64,000 bases of DNA. Source: Melioribacter sp. (GTDB lineage Bacteria > Bacteroidota > Ignavibacteria > Ignavibacteriales > Melioribacteraceae). The notes beneath the pieces were generated by a model. The model had not been told where the DNA came from and searched no databases. It was given only the letters and a program-made list of their open reading frames with translations. Of this stretch, positions 14,615-23,924 are shown in pieces (the stretch's first letter is position 1; each line of letters starts with the position of its first letter). Position numbers and translations under genes: made by a program. The stretch lies in contig PMDS01000099.1 in the NCBI GenBank assembly GCA_003155655.1, positions 1-64,000 on the forward strand, read 5' to 3'.

Positions 14615-17053
14615 TTAAATTGACAACCGGGCAATTAAACCGACTATTGAATTAGTTGCTTCATTAGGTATTCTGAATACTCTGAATTGTAACATTAAAT
14701 TCAAATTTGTCATTACGTTATAGTCGGCAAAAAATTCAAAGGTTTGCCGGTTATAATCTCCAAAACTGGGACTAAGATTTAAAGAAAGCATTAATTTATC
14801 TTCAAGAAGTTTATACCTGCCTCCAAAAGTTAAAGTTAAATAATCAAATGGAATACCCTTTATCGAACTGGAACTGTAAACAAGTGCAAATAGTGAGCTA
14901 ATTTTTGGATCCCAATAACTATTTAACATTAATGTACCGGAATTAAATTTTGAATCTAGATGAGAGATACTGTTATCAGTCCTATTTGAAGTCGAGAAAG
15001 AGATTGATGCATTATGTTTCACACGCCAGGTAAAATCATATGACATCTGTAGTGAAATTCTATCTGTAATATCATCAACAGCGTAAACAGCATTTCTATT
15101 TTTTAAAGAGTCGGAAAGGCTTAATCCATTATTATTATTATACTGATTAAAACCTAAAGAGATATTAGGGAAATCTGCCCGCGGGAATATAGAGACCGAC
15201 AAACTAATAGTCTGGAATGTAGTGGTGGCAATTTTTGTATTCTGCAAATTGTCTTGAAGGTTTTCATAACCAAGAGATACAAATAGTTTGTTATCAAGCA
15301 TTCTAAACCTGTCAACAAGATTAAGTCCTCTAACATCGGTGCGTAAAAATGATAATCCGAATGATTGGAATTCATTGCCGCGGTAAATATAAGAAGTCTT
15401 CAAGCTATTATTAAAATAATTTAACGTCAATGCTCCTTCAGCGGCAAGAGAAGAAAATTGTTGCGGATTCCACGGTCCTAAGTACTGATTAACAGTAATG
15501 AATTTGCCAATTATATCGCGTAAATTTTTTACCGTCTTTGGGTCAATATTGTAATTACTGTTATTACCAAAAACAGAATCTATTTGTGCATCGGTAAGAC
15601 TTCCTGTAGAAATATCTTTATTAAGAACATCAATAGCAACTTGCGAAGTTAGTAGAATATTTTGATTATCGAATGCAAACATTAAGTCAGAACCAATTAC
15701 GACATTTTCCTGAGGTCTTGCGCCAAATTCTATTGAGCCGGCATCGTCTTTGGAATGCAAATAACTCAAGCCAAATTGAAAATTTTCACCGCTGCCAAAA
15801 GAGGGACGAAGTGCAAATAAAGTTCTTTTATAAGTGCCAAGATTAACACTTGCATATGGAAATCCATACTTTGATTGATCAATCTTAATTATATCATTTC
15901 CCAAAGGAACATTATTAGAATTGTAAAAAAGTATGTTGTTTGCATAATCTCTTTGGAATGATCCTTCAACTTCCCTGTCTGTTTCACCATAAGAGGCTTG
16001 AATATTGAAAACGCCGAAGTTCAAAGACCCGCTTATACCGCGCACTCTTTTTCCATCAATAATCAAACTGGGGAAACGTGGAAAAACATCACCCGCTCTT
16101 AGATCAAGCCACTCTCCATTTTGAATTATTGCGGAATACCTGTTGTATGGTTGTAAAGTACTTTTTTCTTCAGATGTCAGATATGCTGAAGCATTAATAT
16201 TCCATTGTTTATATGCAGTATTAAATTCTGCAGCAACATTATTATACCACGTAGACGCTGAATTAAAACTTTCACTTCTCGACTCTCCTTTTATATAACC
16301 ATTATATTTCCAGCGGGAAGCAACGTCCATAGCACTTTGAGAGGAAACAGTCTGAAAGCTCCTTGAAATTGTATTATATATATTTCCATGTTTATCATAT
16401 ACTTGTACACGTAATAATTTAGTTCCCATACCAACCTGGTTGGCAACATTTTCTCCACTAATAATAAATAAATCTCCTGCAATCAATGCTGTGGATGTAA
16501 TATCAATGTCATTTAAGAATATCTTTGTCTTGTTTATATCTACATCATCGGATGCTTTAATAAATGAGATGGAAATAAGTAATTCATTAATTGACAGCAA
16601 TTCACCTTCATTTGGGCTTAGTATAATTATTTCTTTATCCTTCTGAGAAACACCTCCTATTGGAATCTGCAAAGGAGAGCCGCCCTGCGATATTTCAAGT
16701 GGATATGTCTGCGTTGAACCATCTCTTATATTAATAATTAAATAATATTCGATAAAAGGAGGTTGAACAAATTCTGACGGAATAGTCACTGATGCTCCGT
16801 TTCCCGCTAATAACATTTCTAATTTTTTATATTCCGTCTCACCAAATAATCTATATGCAATTGTAATAGATGTGATATTTTCCGAAGTAAAAAGTTCTGC
16901 TGAAATTGCAAGGGGAGTTTTTTCCTTTGCTTCACCTACCCTTACTGCAGACACAATGTTGCTTATTTGGCTGAAAGAAATATCAGACATTAAGAACAAA
17001 AAAATGAGAATTGTTAAAAAAGATTTTGCGTTAAAAAGTATTTTTTTTCTCAT
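14615..17053 (-). CDS. Large exported beta-barrel protein of the FecR-CHASE2 operon
   Basis: 812 residues with a signal peptide (to about residue 29, SDISFSQ). The N-terminal third has two Ig-like units: one about residues 38-120 that includes a YRLFGETEYKKL strand pair, and one about 140-240 starting IIILSPNEGELLS. The rest is rich in alternating polar/aromatic strands such as FNIQASYGETDRE, LTLNYFNNSLKTSYIYRG and NLMLQFRVFRIP. This is what an outer-membrane beta-barrel looks like, although the protein does not end in a clear terminal Phe. It is placed between the FecR-domain protein and the cyclase. No family name is certain. I infer an outer-membrane component of one system with its neighbours. 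Confidence 0.75.
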   Translation of the reverse strand: MRKKILFNAKSFLTILIFLFLMSDISFSQISNIVSAVRVGEAKEKTPLAISAELFTSENITSITIAYRLFGETEYKKLEMLLAGNGASVTIPSEFVQPPFIEYYLIINIRDGSTQTYPLEISQGGSPLQIPIGGVSQKDKEIIILSPNEGELLSINELLISISFIKASDDVDINKTKIFLNDIDITSTALIAGDLFIISGENVANQVGMGTKLLRVQVYDKHGNIYNTISRSFQTVSSQSAMDVASRWKYNGYIKGESRSESFNSASTWYNNVAAEFNTAYKQWNINASAYLTSEEKSTLQPYNRYSAIIQNGEWLDLRAGDVFPRFPSLIIDGKRVRGISGSLNFGVFNIQASYGETDREVEGSFQRDYANNILFYNSNNVPLGNDIIKIDQSKYGFPYASVNLGTYKRTLFALRPSFGSGENFQFGLSYLHSKDDAGSIEFGARPQENVVIGSDLMFAFDNQNILLTSQVAIDVLNKDISTGSLTDAQIDSVFGNNSNYNIDPKTVKNLRDIIGKFITVNQYLGPWNPQQFSSLAAEGALTLNYFNNSLKTSYIYRGNEFQSFGLSFLRTDVRGLNLVDRFRMLDNKLFVSLGYENLQDNLQNTKIATTTFQTISLSVSIFPRADFPNISLGFNQYNNNNGLSLSDSLKNRNAVYAVDDITDRISLQMSYDFTWRVKHNASISFSTSNRTDNSISHLDSKFNSGTLMLNSYWDPKISSLFALVYSSSSIKGIPFDYLTLTFGGRYKLLEDKLMLSLNLSPSFGDYNRQTFEFFADYNVMTNLNLMLQFRVFRIPNEATNSIVGLIARLSI

Positions 17054-17118
17054 ATTATTATTCTCCCAAAGGGATAAATTCTCGCAAGAATTTGTGAAGA
17101 ATTAAGTTCAAAAAACAT

Positions 17119-17811
17119 TTATTTTTGATCTGAAAAATATTCAATATCAACTTCACCGGAGTTTGTACTTATTTTAACCTTTTTGGTGTTTAATGATTTT
17201 GCCTGGCTCAGTAACTTTTTATCATCATCAGTTGAAGGATAAACTTTTGCATCTCCTGCCAAATCGAATATTACAGTATTCCCTGCAGTTAAAGTTACTT
17301 TTTTACCGGATTTTGAAATAAGTTCAACAGTACCCGTCAGTAAAACCATTTTTGATTCACCATTGTCAGCAACATCAAATAAACCCTCTGTTCCCCGAAT
17401 TGACGCGACAGCCGTCGGTGTGGTAAATTTAAATTCTTCATCTTCTTGCTTATTCACTTCAAATTGAACAGAGCCTTTATTAATAACCGTATTCTTATCC
17501 ATCTTCTTATTATTTGGAGTGCCATAAATGTTGAGTATCGAATTTTCACGAACACGTAATAATCCTGAACCATCGGTAAATAATATTAATGCAAGAGATT
17601 TTGGTCCTGTTTTAACTTGTTCTTTATCCATTAATGGAAGACCAGTTTTTGCAACTTCCCAATCAGACTGACCTGCTTTTTTATAAGTAACATCCAAAAT
17701 TATTTTTTTAACTAGGGCAATTGGTGTATCACCCGGGAGCGAGTTTCTTTCGGATGCAAACCCGAACAGCAAAGGAATTATTAACACGGCTAAAAAAGTT
17801 TTTGCTTTCAT
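17119..17811 (-). CDS. Exported FecR-domain protein
   Basis: I chose the ATG at 17811, with AAGG a little upstream, because it opens directly into a signal peptide (MKAKTFLAVLIIPLLFGFAS). The longer start at 17838 would add a polar stretch in front and overlap the upstream gene. About 230 residues. The FecR domain (about 45-180) is clear from KTGPKSLALILFTDGSGLLRVREN and VNKGSVQFEV followed by TPTAVASIRGTEGLFDVADNG. This form has no N-terminal sigma-factor-binding region or inner-membrane span, so it is not a classical anti-sigma regulator. It probably acts as a periplasmic or surface ligand-binding protein. It is 13 bp downstream of the Ig-like gene and upstream of the barrel gene. Confidence 0.87.
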   Translation of the reverse strand: MKAKTFLAVLIIPLLFGFASERNSLPGDTPIALVKKIILDVTYKKAGQSDWEVAKTGLPLMDKEQVKTGPKSLALILFTDGSGLLRVRENSILNIYGTPNNKKMDKNTVINKGSVQFEVNKQEDEEFKFTTPTAVASIRGTEGLFDVADNGESKMVLLTGTVELISKSGKKVTLTAGNTVIFDLAGDAKVYPSTDDDKKLLSQAKSLNTKKVKISTNSGEVDIEYFSDQK

Positions 17812-17824
17812 ATAATTAGCATCC

Positions 17825-18889
17825 TTATTTGTTGGCATTATAATTAACTGATATGATTGATTCAGGATGTACTTCCAGGAAAGAGATAATATTCAAAAAA
17901 TCCGGAAATGCAATTGAGTTTCCATTTTCATCACTTATCTTTATTTCATCAATAGTAATTTGTCCGGTCATTAATTTTGTAACAAATTCCTGGTTTGTTC
18001 TGCCGGTTAGTAAGTTACCAAGACGGACTAAATTTGGGTTAGCAGGAGAGGTTGAATTACTCCCTGATTTATTCAATAGAAATGTTACAGGAAGGCTTTT
18101 TAGTGAAGTACCTCCTCCAGGACCTGCAACATAGGCAGTAACAGCAAGAACGATACGCTGTCCATCAACCCATTGACGGTCAAGTATAGTGCTTAAATTA
18201 ACAACTGCAACATTGCCGACATTTTTGTCGTTGATAACAGGATTACTGCTGTTTAAAGCATCTTCAACGTTTGTTGAGCCCGGTGGAATAATATTTGCTC
18301 TAACAATATAATAAGCAGCCCCTTGAACTGGAGTCCATTGTGCCTGTACATATCCAACATCAAAAGAACTATTTTCTTGCGGTGAAAGTATAGTTAAAGT
18401 AGGAGCAGGATTCAAAAATGATATCTGCTGTGAAGTTGAGCTTAAGTAATTGCCTTTATCATCAAGTAGATTCAAGGAGATAGAATAGATACCCGTAGGT
18501 TTTCCTTTTTCAACATTTTGTTTTGCCAAATCTTTGTTGCCGTCAACTTTATCAATCTTAATGTCAGAATTGCCAATTTCATCATTATAAAAACTTCTGG
18601 CAGTAAAGGGCAACGTTGTGAAGTTTACTAATTGAATAAATCCGGAATTATCATCTTGCTTCCAATCAATTTTCCCTGAGATAACAACTCTTTTCCCCGC
18701 AGGAGAAGTGTGGATATCAACCTGAAAAATTCTTGGCGCTCCATTAAGATTGTTAGTAAATGTAAATGCCGCAAAATCAATTGAATTTAACCCCGGAAAA
18801 ACGTTTAGTACTATTGATGATTGTGCTCTCAAAGTAAATGAGGAAAATAGAATAATTATTAAAGCAAAGAATAGTAAAATTCTTCTCAT
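17825..18889 (-). CDS. Exported Ig/fibronectin-like protein, first gene of the FecR-CHASE2 operon
   Basis: 354 residues with a signal peptide ending near TLRAQ (residue 23). Residues about 25-160 form a beta-rich domain. Residues about 170-275 read like a fibronectin type III unit (PTLTILSPQENSSFDVGYVQAQWTPV, then IVLAVTAYVAGPGG). The C-terminal part is short and mixed. No enzyme motif is seen. The product is expected in the periplasm or at the surface, where it may bind a ligand or help assemble the system made by the three genes that follow on the same strand. Function inferred from context only. Confidence 0.75.
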   Translation of the reverse strand: MRRILLFFALIIILFSSFTLRAQSSIVLNVFPGLNSIDFAAFTFTNNLNGAPRIFQVDIHTSPAGKRVVISGKIDWKQDDNSGFIQLVNFTTLPFTARSFYNDEIGNSDIKIDKVDGNKDLAKQNVEKGKPTGIYSISLNLLDDKGNYLSSTSQQISFLNPAPTLTILSPQENSSFDVGYVQAQWTPVQGAAYYIVRANIIPPGSTNVEDALNSSNPVINDKNVGNVAVVNLSTILDRQWVDGQRIVLAVTAYVAGPGGGTSLKSLPVTFLLNKSGSNSTSPANPNLVRLGNLLTGRTNQEFVTKLMTGQITIDEIKISDENGNSIAFPDFLNIISFLEVHPESIISVNYNANK

Positions 18890-19049
18890 ATATATTCTCC
18901 AAAAGAATTCATTGGTTGATAGACCAGTAAATACTTTACCGTATGTTTAAGGTAATTATTTATTAATTATAACTCAAGGAATGATTTTCTTAGCCATGCA
19001 AAATGTGATATAATTCAACCTGGAGATTCCCCCAAAGAATCTCCAAATA

Positions 19050-19376
19050 TCAGTTAATTTTTTCGTTTTTTTCTGAATTAATAAAACCAAATTGCGGTGC
19101 AGATTGAGGATCGATTTTTATCTCGCCAAAACGTGATTCAAATTTATCCAAATTTTCCTTAAGCGCGCGTAAAAGCATTTTTGCATGCTGTGGTGTAGTA
19201 ATTATACGCGAAAGAACGCGTGCTTTTGGCACACCCGGCACAACCCGTGTAAAATCAATTACAAATTCAGCTGGAGAATGTGTAATAATTGCAAGGTTTG
19301 AATATATCCCTTCGGCTTCTTTTTCACCAAGTTCTATATTTATTTGCTGCGCATTTTGATCATTATTCTGACCCAT
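19050..19376 (-). CDS. DUF3467 family protein
   Basis: A 108-residue cytosolic protein that matches the DUF3467 pattern. It has an N-terminal Gln/Asn-rich lead, then GIYSNLAIITHSPAEFVIDF, a VPGVPKARVLSRIITTPQHA core and a helix LLRALKENLDKFESRFGEI. The family is widespread in Bacteroidota and has no firmly known function. It stands alone, about 160 bp downstream of the FecR operon's first start and upstream of a terminator-bound TPR gene. The start is set by the short polar N-terminus and a GGAGATG sequence just before it. Confidence 0.88.
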   Translation of the reverse strand: MGQNNDQNAQQINIELGEKEAEGIYSNLAIITHSPAEFVIDFTRVVPGVPKARVLSRIITTPQHAKMLLRALKENLDKFESRFGEIKIDPQSAPQFGFINSEKNEKIN

Positions 19377-19414
19377 CTCATCTCCTTTTATGTCTAGTTA
19401 CAAAGTTCAAAATT

Positions 19415-19450
19415 AAAAAAGCTCACAATCATATAATAATGATTGTGAGC
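19415..19450 (-). terminator. Rho-independent terminator of the TPR gene
   Basis: GCTCACAATCAT and ATGATTGTGAGC form a perfect 12-bp stem with a 6-base loop (19421-19450). On the minus strand the stem is followed by TTTTTT. It lies 25 bases after the stop at 19475. Confidence 0.88.
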
Positions 19451-19474
19451 CTCAAAAAAAAATTAAATCATTAA

Positions 19475-20635
19475 TTATTTATACTCGTCAGCTTTCTTAA
19501 AAGCAGCACTTGATTTCTCTGCCTGACCTAAAAGTGCATAAACCTGTCCAAGACTTATCCATATTCTCGGTTCATTTGGTTTTATAGTCAAATATTTTTC
19601 AAGAAGCGGAACAGCTAACCTGAACTTATCCTCATAGGATTTGTCGGTACTTTCTTTCTTAACTGCAACATCCCTCAAATCGTTGCCCCAATTAATATAA
19701 GCAGCAGAAAGATTATAAAGCGCATCAGTATAATTCGCATCCATTTTAAGAACAGCTTCGAGTTGAGCAGTAGATTCCTGATATTTTTGCGCTTTAAGCA
19801 ACACTACACCTAAAGCATATTTTAATTCTTTATTCTCTGGATTTTTGTCTACTAAAATTTTGAATGATGAAATAGCAACGTCAAGCTGGTTAGATATGTA
19901 GTAAGCATTACCAAGCTGTAAAAGAATATCTGAATCTCCGGGAAATTTATCATTTCCACTCTTCAATACTATTAATGCTTTTGCATACCAATCAGCAGCT
20001 TTTATACTATCTGCTTTATCTTTGGATGCTTTGAAAGTATCCATTAAACCGGCACCCTTCACCATGTAAATTTGACCAAGTCTGGCAAATGAGTTTGATG
20101 GTTTACCAATTTTTGTTAATTTTTCCCAATATGGAATGGCACCATCGTAATCATTCAAATTCATATAAACAGCTGCGGCATTTTCATATCCAATAGATGA
20201 ATCCGGTTGGCATATAGTAGAATTAACAAATTGCTCAACAGCTTTTCCAAATAGAATTTTCATACTATCGGGTTTTGGAGATTTAACAGCCTGATTAAAG
20301 AAAGAAACTCCTTTATTAAAGCTGCTCTGCCAAGCCCATCTTTTATATTCAGTTATTTGAGTTTCAAACTTCTTACTGATGGCCAATGACTTATCAAATG
20401 CTGTAAACATATCCTTAAAATTACCCTGCTCACCATCAAGGTAACCAAGCAACCACCAACCTTCGTCACTAGCCGGATTCTTCTCCACATCTTTTTGTAA
20501 CGCTTCTTTAGCTTTATCATATTGTTTCTGGTTAATATACAACTTGGCTCCTGTTAATTCTGCGGATGAACAATCGAAAGCTGTAAAACCCAAAACCATA
20601 CTTAATAAGCTCAGACCAATAAGTACTTTTTTCAT
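19475..20635 (-). CDS. Exported tetratricopeptide-repeat protein
   Basis: 386 residues with a signal peptide (MKKVLIGLSLLSMVLGFTAF). Cys22 is in a weak lipobox, so lipidation is possible but unsure. The body is a run of TPR units beginning about residue 25 (AKLYINQKQYDKAKEALQKDVEKNP). They continue with YENAAAVYMNLNDYDGAIPY, LLQLGNAYYISNQLDVAISS and ALGVVLLKAQKYQESTAQLE, and end with a helix pair IWISLGQVYALLGQAEKSSA. It probably serves as a periplasmic scaffold. Partner not evident. A ribosome binding site (AGGAG) precedes the ATG, and a strong terminator follows. Confidence 0.87.
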   Translation of the reverse strand: MKKVLIGLSLLSMVLGFTAFDCSSAELTGAKLYINQKQYDKAKEALQKDVEKNPASDEGWWLLGYLDGEQGNFKDMFTAFDKSLAISKKFETQITEYKRWAWQSSFNKGVSFFNQAVKSPKPDSMKILFGKAVEQFVNSTICQPDSSIGYENAAAVYMNLNDYDGAIPYWEKLTKIGKPSNSFARLGQIYMVKGAGLMDTFKASKDKADSIKAADWYAKALIVLKSGNDKFPGDSDILLQLGNAYYISNQLDVAISSFKILVDKNPENKELKYALGVVLLKAQKYQESTAQLEAVLKMDANYTDALYNLSAAYINWGNDLRDVAVKKESTDKSYEDKFRLAVPLLEKYLTIKPNEPRIWISLGQVYALLGQAEKSSAAFKKADEYK

Positions 20636-20814
20636 TTATACTCCTATTATTAAAAAAATCCTGATTATTTGGACATAAAAATAACCATTTTGCCTTTCCC
20701 AAGTCAAGGCTATTTTAGGTAATAATAAACTCTTAATGCTTCTTAATTCTGTCACATTTCAAGAATTGATTTTCGGGATTCAAAAGAATATTTTTGATAA
20801 AAGGAGAAATTAAA

Positions 20815-21903
20815 TTGACTACAGAAGAAATTATTAGAAGCGTCCCAAAAGTTCTCCTTCACGACCACTTAGACGGCGGATTACGTCCTCAGACAATCAT
20901 AGACTTAGCCAAAGATATAAAATATACTAATCTACCTACATCTGATCCCGGAGAACTAGCTGAATGGTTCCATCGCGGAGCTAATAAAGGTAATCTGGTA
21001 GAATATCTTCAAGGTTTTGAGCATACTTGTGCAGTAATGCAGACAAAAGATGCTCTTTCAAGGATTGCTTATGAAATGATGGAGGATATGGCTAAAGATG
21101 GGGTTTGTTATGTTGAGACCCGTTTTGCACCTGTTTTCCATACTTCCAAGGGGTTATGGTATGAAGGAATATTAAATGCCGTGCTTGAAGGACTTGAAAG
21201 AGGAAAAAAAGATTTTGGGGTTGGCTATGGGCTAATTCTTTGCGGTATGCGCAATATGAAAAACACACTTGAGATTGCTGAACTTGCAGTTAACTTCAGG
21301 AGAAATGGAGTTGTTGGGTTCGATCTTGCTGGTGAAGAAGGCGGCTATCCACCTAAAAAACATCTTGATGCATTTCAATTTATCAAACGGGAAAATTTCA
21401 ATATTACCATCCACGCGGGTGAAGCATTTGGCAAGGAATCTATTTGGCAGGCAATACAGCTTTGCGGTGCACTTAGAATTGGGCATGCAACCCGCCTTAT
21501 TGAGGACATGGTTTTTGATAAGGACGGAAATGTTGTTGCATTAGGACAACTTTCACAGTACATTTTAGATACCCGTCTTCCACTTGAAATAAATTTATTA
21601 AGTAATGTACACACCGGCGCTATCGATAAATTAGAAAACCATCCTTTCATAAAATTATACAAAGAAAAATTCAGAGTTTTTCTAAATACCGACGACCGTC
21701 TGATGAGTGACACAACATTAACCAAAGAATATACTCTTGCAAGTGAACTGTTTGGAATTAGTCTTGATGATATGGAAAAACTAAATATCAATGCGATGAA
21801 ATCATCTTTTCTGCATTATAAAGAAAGACTTCATTACATTTACAACATAATTAAACCCGGTTTTCAAAAAACCAGGGAAAAACTACTTTCATTAAAAGTA
21901 TAA
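20815..21903 (+). CDS. add: Adenosine deaminase
   Basis: Deaminates adenosine (or a close analogue) to inosine with one zinc ion. I chose the TTG at 20815 because AGGAG lies 8 bases upstream and the protein then opens MTTEEIIRSVPKVLLHDHL. The TTG at 20794 would only add an Ile/Lys stretch encoded by the leader. About 362 residues. Zinc and catalytic residues are seen in HDHLDGGLRP (His-x-His), TIHAGEAFGKES (His and Glu), LRIGHATRL (His) and FLNTDDRLMSDT (Asp pair). It is the first gene of a plus-strand group with an unknown gene, hutU and serA-like. The closeness to adenosine deaminase rather than AMP or adenine deaminase is by motif only. Confidence 0.9.
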   Translation: MTTEEIIRSVPKVLLHDHLDGGLRPQTIIDLAKDIKYTNLPTSDPGELAEWFHRGANKGNLVEYLQGFEHTCAVMQTKDALSRIAYEMMEDMAKDGVCYVETRFAPVFHTSKGLWYEGILNAVLEGLERGKKDFGVGYGLILCGMRNMKNTLEIAELAVNFRRNGVVGFDLAGEEGGYPPKKHLDAFQFIKRENFNITIHAGEAFGKESIWQAIQLCGALRIGHATRLIEDMVFDKDGNVVALGQLSQYILDTRLPLEINLLSNVHTGAIDKLENHPFIKLYKEKFRVFLNTDDRLMSDTTLTKEYTLASELFGISLDDMEKLNINAMKSSFLHYKERLHYIYNIIKPGFQKTREKLLSLKV

Positions 21904-21910
21904 CTTATTT

Positions 21911-22249
21911 ATGGCAAAATCACTATTTAAAAACTACAATTACAATCTTGATAAAAACGAAAGAAAAATTCTTACAACTTTTTGTAAAACAATGCTAAAG
22001 CAAATGCAAGCCGATGAAAGATTCTTTGCGGATGTAAAATCTTTCAATACAATCATTGATAAGTTAAATGATGGCAATGAAGAAATAAAATTCACCAAAG
22101 AAGAAAAAACAAAACTTGTCTTTCGCTTAAAGGAAAATGTTGATCACATGAAGAAGCAAGCCAATAAAGGATTTTTCTTGAAAAGATGGTTTTACAAATC
22201 TGCATATGTCCAGTACGACAATGTCTTAAAAAATCATTTTAATGAATGA
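21911..22249 (+). CDS. Small Lys-rich protein of unknown function
   Basis: 112 residues, strongly helical and basic, without signal peptide or membrane span. Visible pieces are [38 protein letters not shown] and a C-terminal [20 protein letters not shown]. No family recognised. It starts 8 bp after add ends and overlaps the start of the urocanate hydratase gene by 8 bp. It is therefore surely translated with them and could be a partner of either enzyme. Confidence 0.75.
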   Translation: MAKSLFKNYNYNLDKNERKILTTFCKTMLKQMQADERFFADVKSFNTIIDKLNDGNEEIKFTKEEKTKLVFRLKENVDHMKKQANKGFFLKRWFYKSAYVQYDNVLKNHFNE

Positions 22250-23909
22250 TATGGAACCTCTCCCAAAAACTATTAGAGCGCCAAAAGGCACACAAATAGT
22301 TTGTAAAGGTTGGATTCAAGAAGCTGCAATGAGAATGTTGATGAACAATCTTGATCCCGAGGTTGCAGAAAGACCGGCGGATCTTGTTGTTTACGGCGGT
22401 TCCGGTAAAGCTGCACGCAATTGGGAATCATACGAGGCTATTGTATCATCACTAAAGAATTTAGAGAATGACGAAACTCTTGTTGTTCAATCAGGCAAAC
22501 CTGTAGCAATATTTAAAACTCATTTAAACGCACCCCGTGTAATTATTTCCAATGCAATGCTTGTTCCGGATTGGGCTACGTGGGATGAATTCAGACGCCT
22601 TGATGCACTGGGTTTAACTATGTACGGGCAGATGACAGCAGGCAGCTGGATTTATATAGGTACACAGGGAATTCTGCAAGGCACGTATGAAACGTTTGCA
22701 GAATGCGCCCGTCAACATTTCAATGGAACACTTAACGGAAGATTTTTACTGACTGCTGGCTTAGGCGGTATGGGAGGGGCGCAACCTCTTGCTGCTACAA
22801 TGAATGGCGCTGCTTTTTTAGGAATTGACGTGGACAGATCCCGCATTCAAAAAAGAATTGATACCGGTTACCTTGATGTTACAACTGAAAATCTGGATGA
22901 AGCTCTGAAACTTGTTCTTGATGCAAAAGAGAGCAAGAAAGCTCTATCAGTTGGTCTGGTTGGTAATGCAGGAGAAATTCTTCCAAAAATTTTGCAAAGA
23001 AAAATCATTCCGGATATTATTACAGATCAAACTTCCGCGCATGATACACTTAATGGTTATGTCCCAATGGCCATGACACTTGAAGAAGCTTTTGAATTAA
23101 GAAAAAATAACCCCGGCAAATATATTTCACTTGCTAAAAAAACTATTGTTACACATGTTAAAGCAATGCTGGAGTTTCGGAAACTTGGTTCCATTGCCTT
23201 TGATTACGGGAACAATATACGCGGTGAAGCTAAAGAGAATGGGTTAAACAATGCCTTTGACATTCCCGGCTTTGTACCGGAATATATCCGACCGCTCTTT
23301 TGTGACGGCAAGGGACCATTCCGCTGGGCGGTGCTTAGCGGCAATCCGGAAGATATTTTTGAAACTGATAAAGCTATTGTAGAAACATTTCCCGAGAATA
23401 AAGCATTGATCCGCTGGATTGAACTTGCGCAAAAGAAAGTCCATTTTCAGGGCTTGCCTGCTAGGATATGCTGGCTAGGTTACGGTGAACGCGTTAAAAT
23501 GGGAAAGATTTTCAATCAACTAGTTGCTGTTGGAAAAGTAAGCGCGCCGATTGTCATTGGAAGAGATCATTTAGACTGCGGATCTGTTGCATCGCCAAAC
23601 CGTGAAACGGAAGCAATGAAGGACGGCAGTGACGCAATTGCCGACTGGCCTATTCTTAATGCCCTGTTGAACGCGATTGGAGGCGCCAGCTGGGTTTCAG
23701 TTCATCATGGCGGCGGAGTAGGAATTGGAAAATCCATTCATGCCGGAATGGTTGTTGTTGCCGATGGAACTAAAGAAGCTGAAGAAAGACTTGAACGCGT
23801 ACTTACTTACGATCCCGGGATGGGTATTGCACGTCATGCAGATGCGGGTTATGAACAGGCAATAAACAACGCAAAAAAATTTGGAATAAAAATTCCCATG
23901 ATGAAATAA
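22242..23909 (+). CDS. hutU: Urocanate hydratase
   Basis: Second step of histidine breakdown: urocanate plus water to imidazolonepropionate, with tightly bound NAD. 555 residues, the usual length. Seen are the glycine-rich NAD loop [20 protein letters not shown], then [18 protein letters not shown] and the active-site cysteine region [14 protein letters not shown]. The C-terminal [19 protein letters not shown] also fits. The other hut genes (histidine ammonia-lyase, imidazolonepropionase) are not in the window, so the pathway is scattered in this genome or incomplete. Two possible ATG starts lie 9 bases apart. The first overlaps the upstream gene. Confidence 0.95.
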   Translation: MNDMEPLPKTIRAPKGTQIVCKGWIQEAAMRMLMNNLDPEVAERPADLVVYGGSGKAARNWESYEAIVSSLKNLENDETLVVQSGKPVAIFKTHLNAPRVIISNAMLVPDWATWDEFRRLDALGLTMYGQMTAGSWIYIGTQGILQGTYETFAECARQHFNGTLNGRFLLTAGLGGMGGAQPLAATMNGAAFLGIDVDRSRIQKRIDTGYLDVTTENLDEALKLVLDAKESKKALSVGLVGNAGEILPKILQRKIIPDIITDQTSAHDTLNGYVPMAMTLEEAFELRKNNPGKYISLAKKTIVTHVKAMLEFRKLGSIAFDYGNNIRGEAKENGLNNAFDIPGFVPEYIRPLFCDGKGPFRWAVLSGNPEDIFETDKAIVETFPENKALIRWIELAQKKVHFQGLPARICWLGYGERVKMGKIFNQLVAVGKVSAPIVIGRDHLDCGSVASPNRETEAMKDGSDAIADWPILNALLNAIGGASWVSVHHGGGVGIGKSIHAGMVVVADGTKEAEERLERVLTYDPGMGIARHADAGYEQAINNAKKFGIKIPMMK

Positions 23910-23924
23910 TAAGAAGAGGCTATT

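Noticed and set aside
17119-17838. FecR protein as anti-sigma factor of an iron-uptake system
   Set aside because: It has a cleavable signal peptide, no N-terminal sigma-binding region and no sigma factor next to it. The TonB receptor is 34 kb away.
21232-21791. Three extra frames over adenosine deaminase
   Set aside because: They are shadows of the add gene, which has all catalytic motifs in its own frame.
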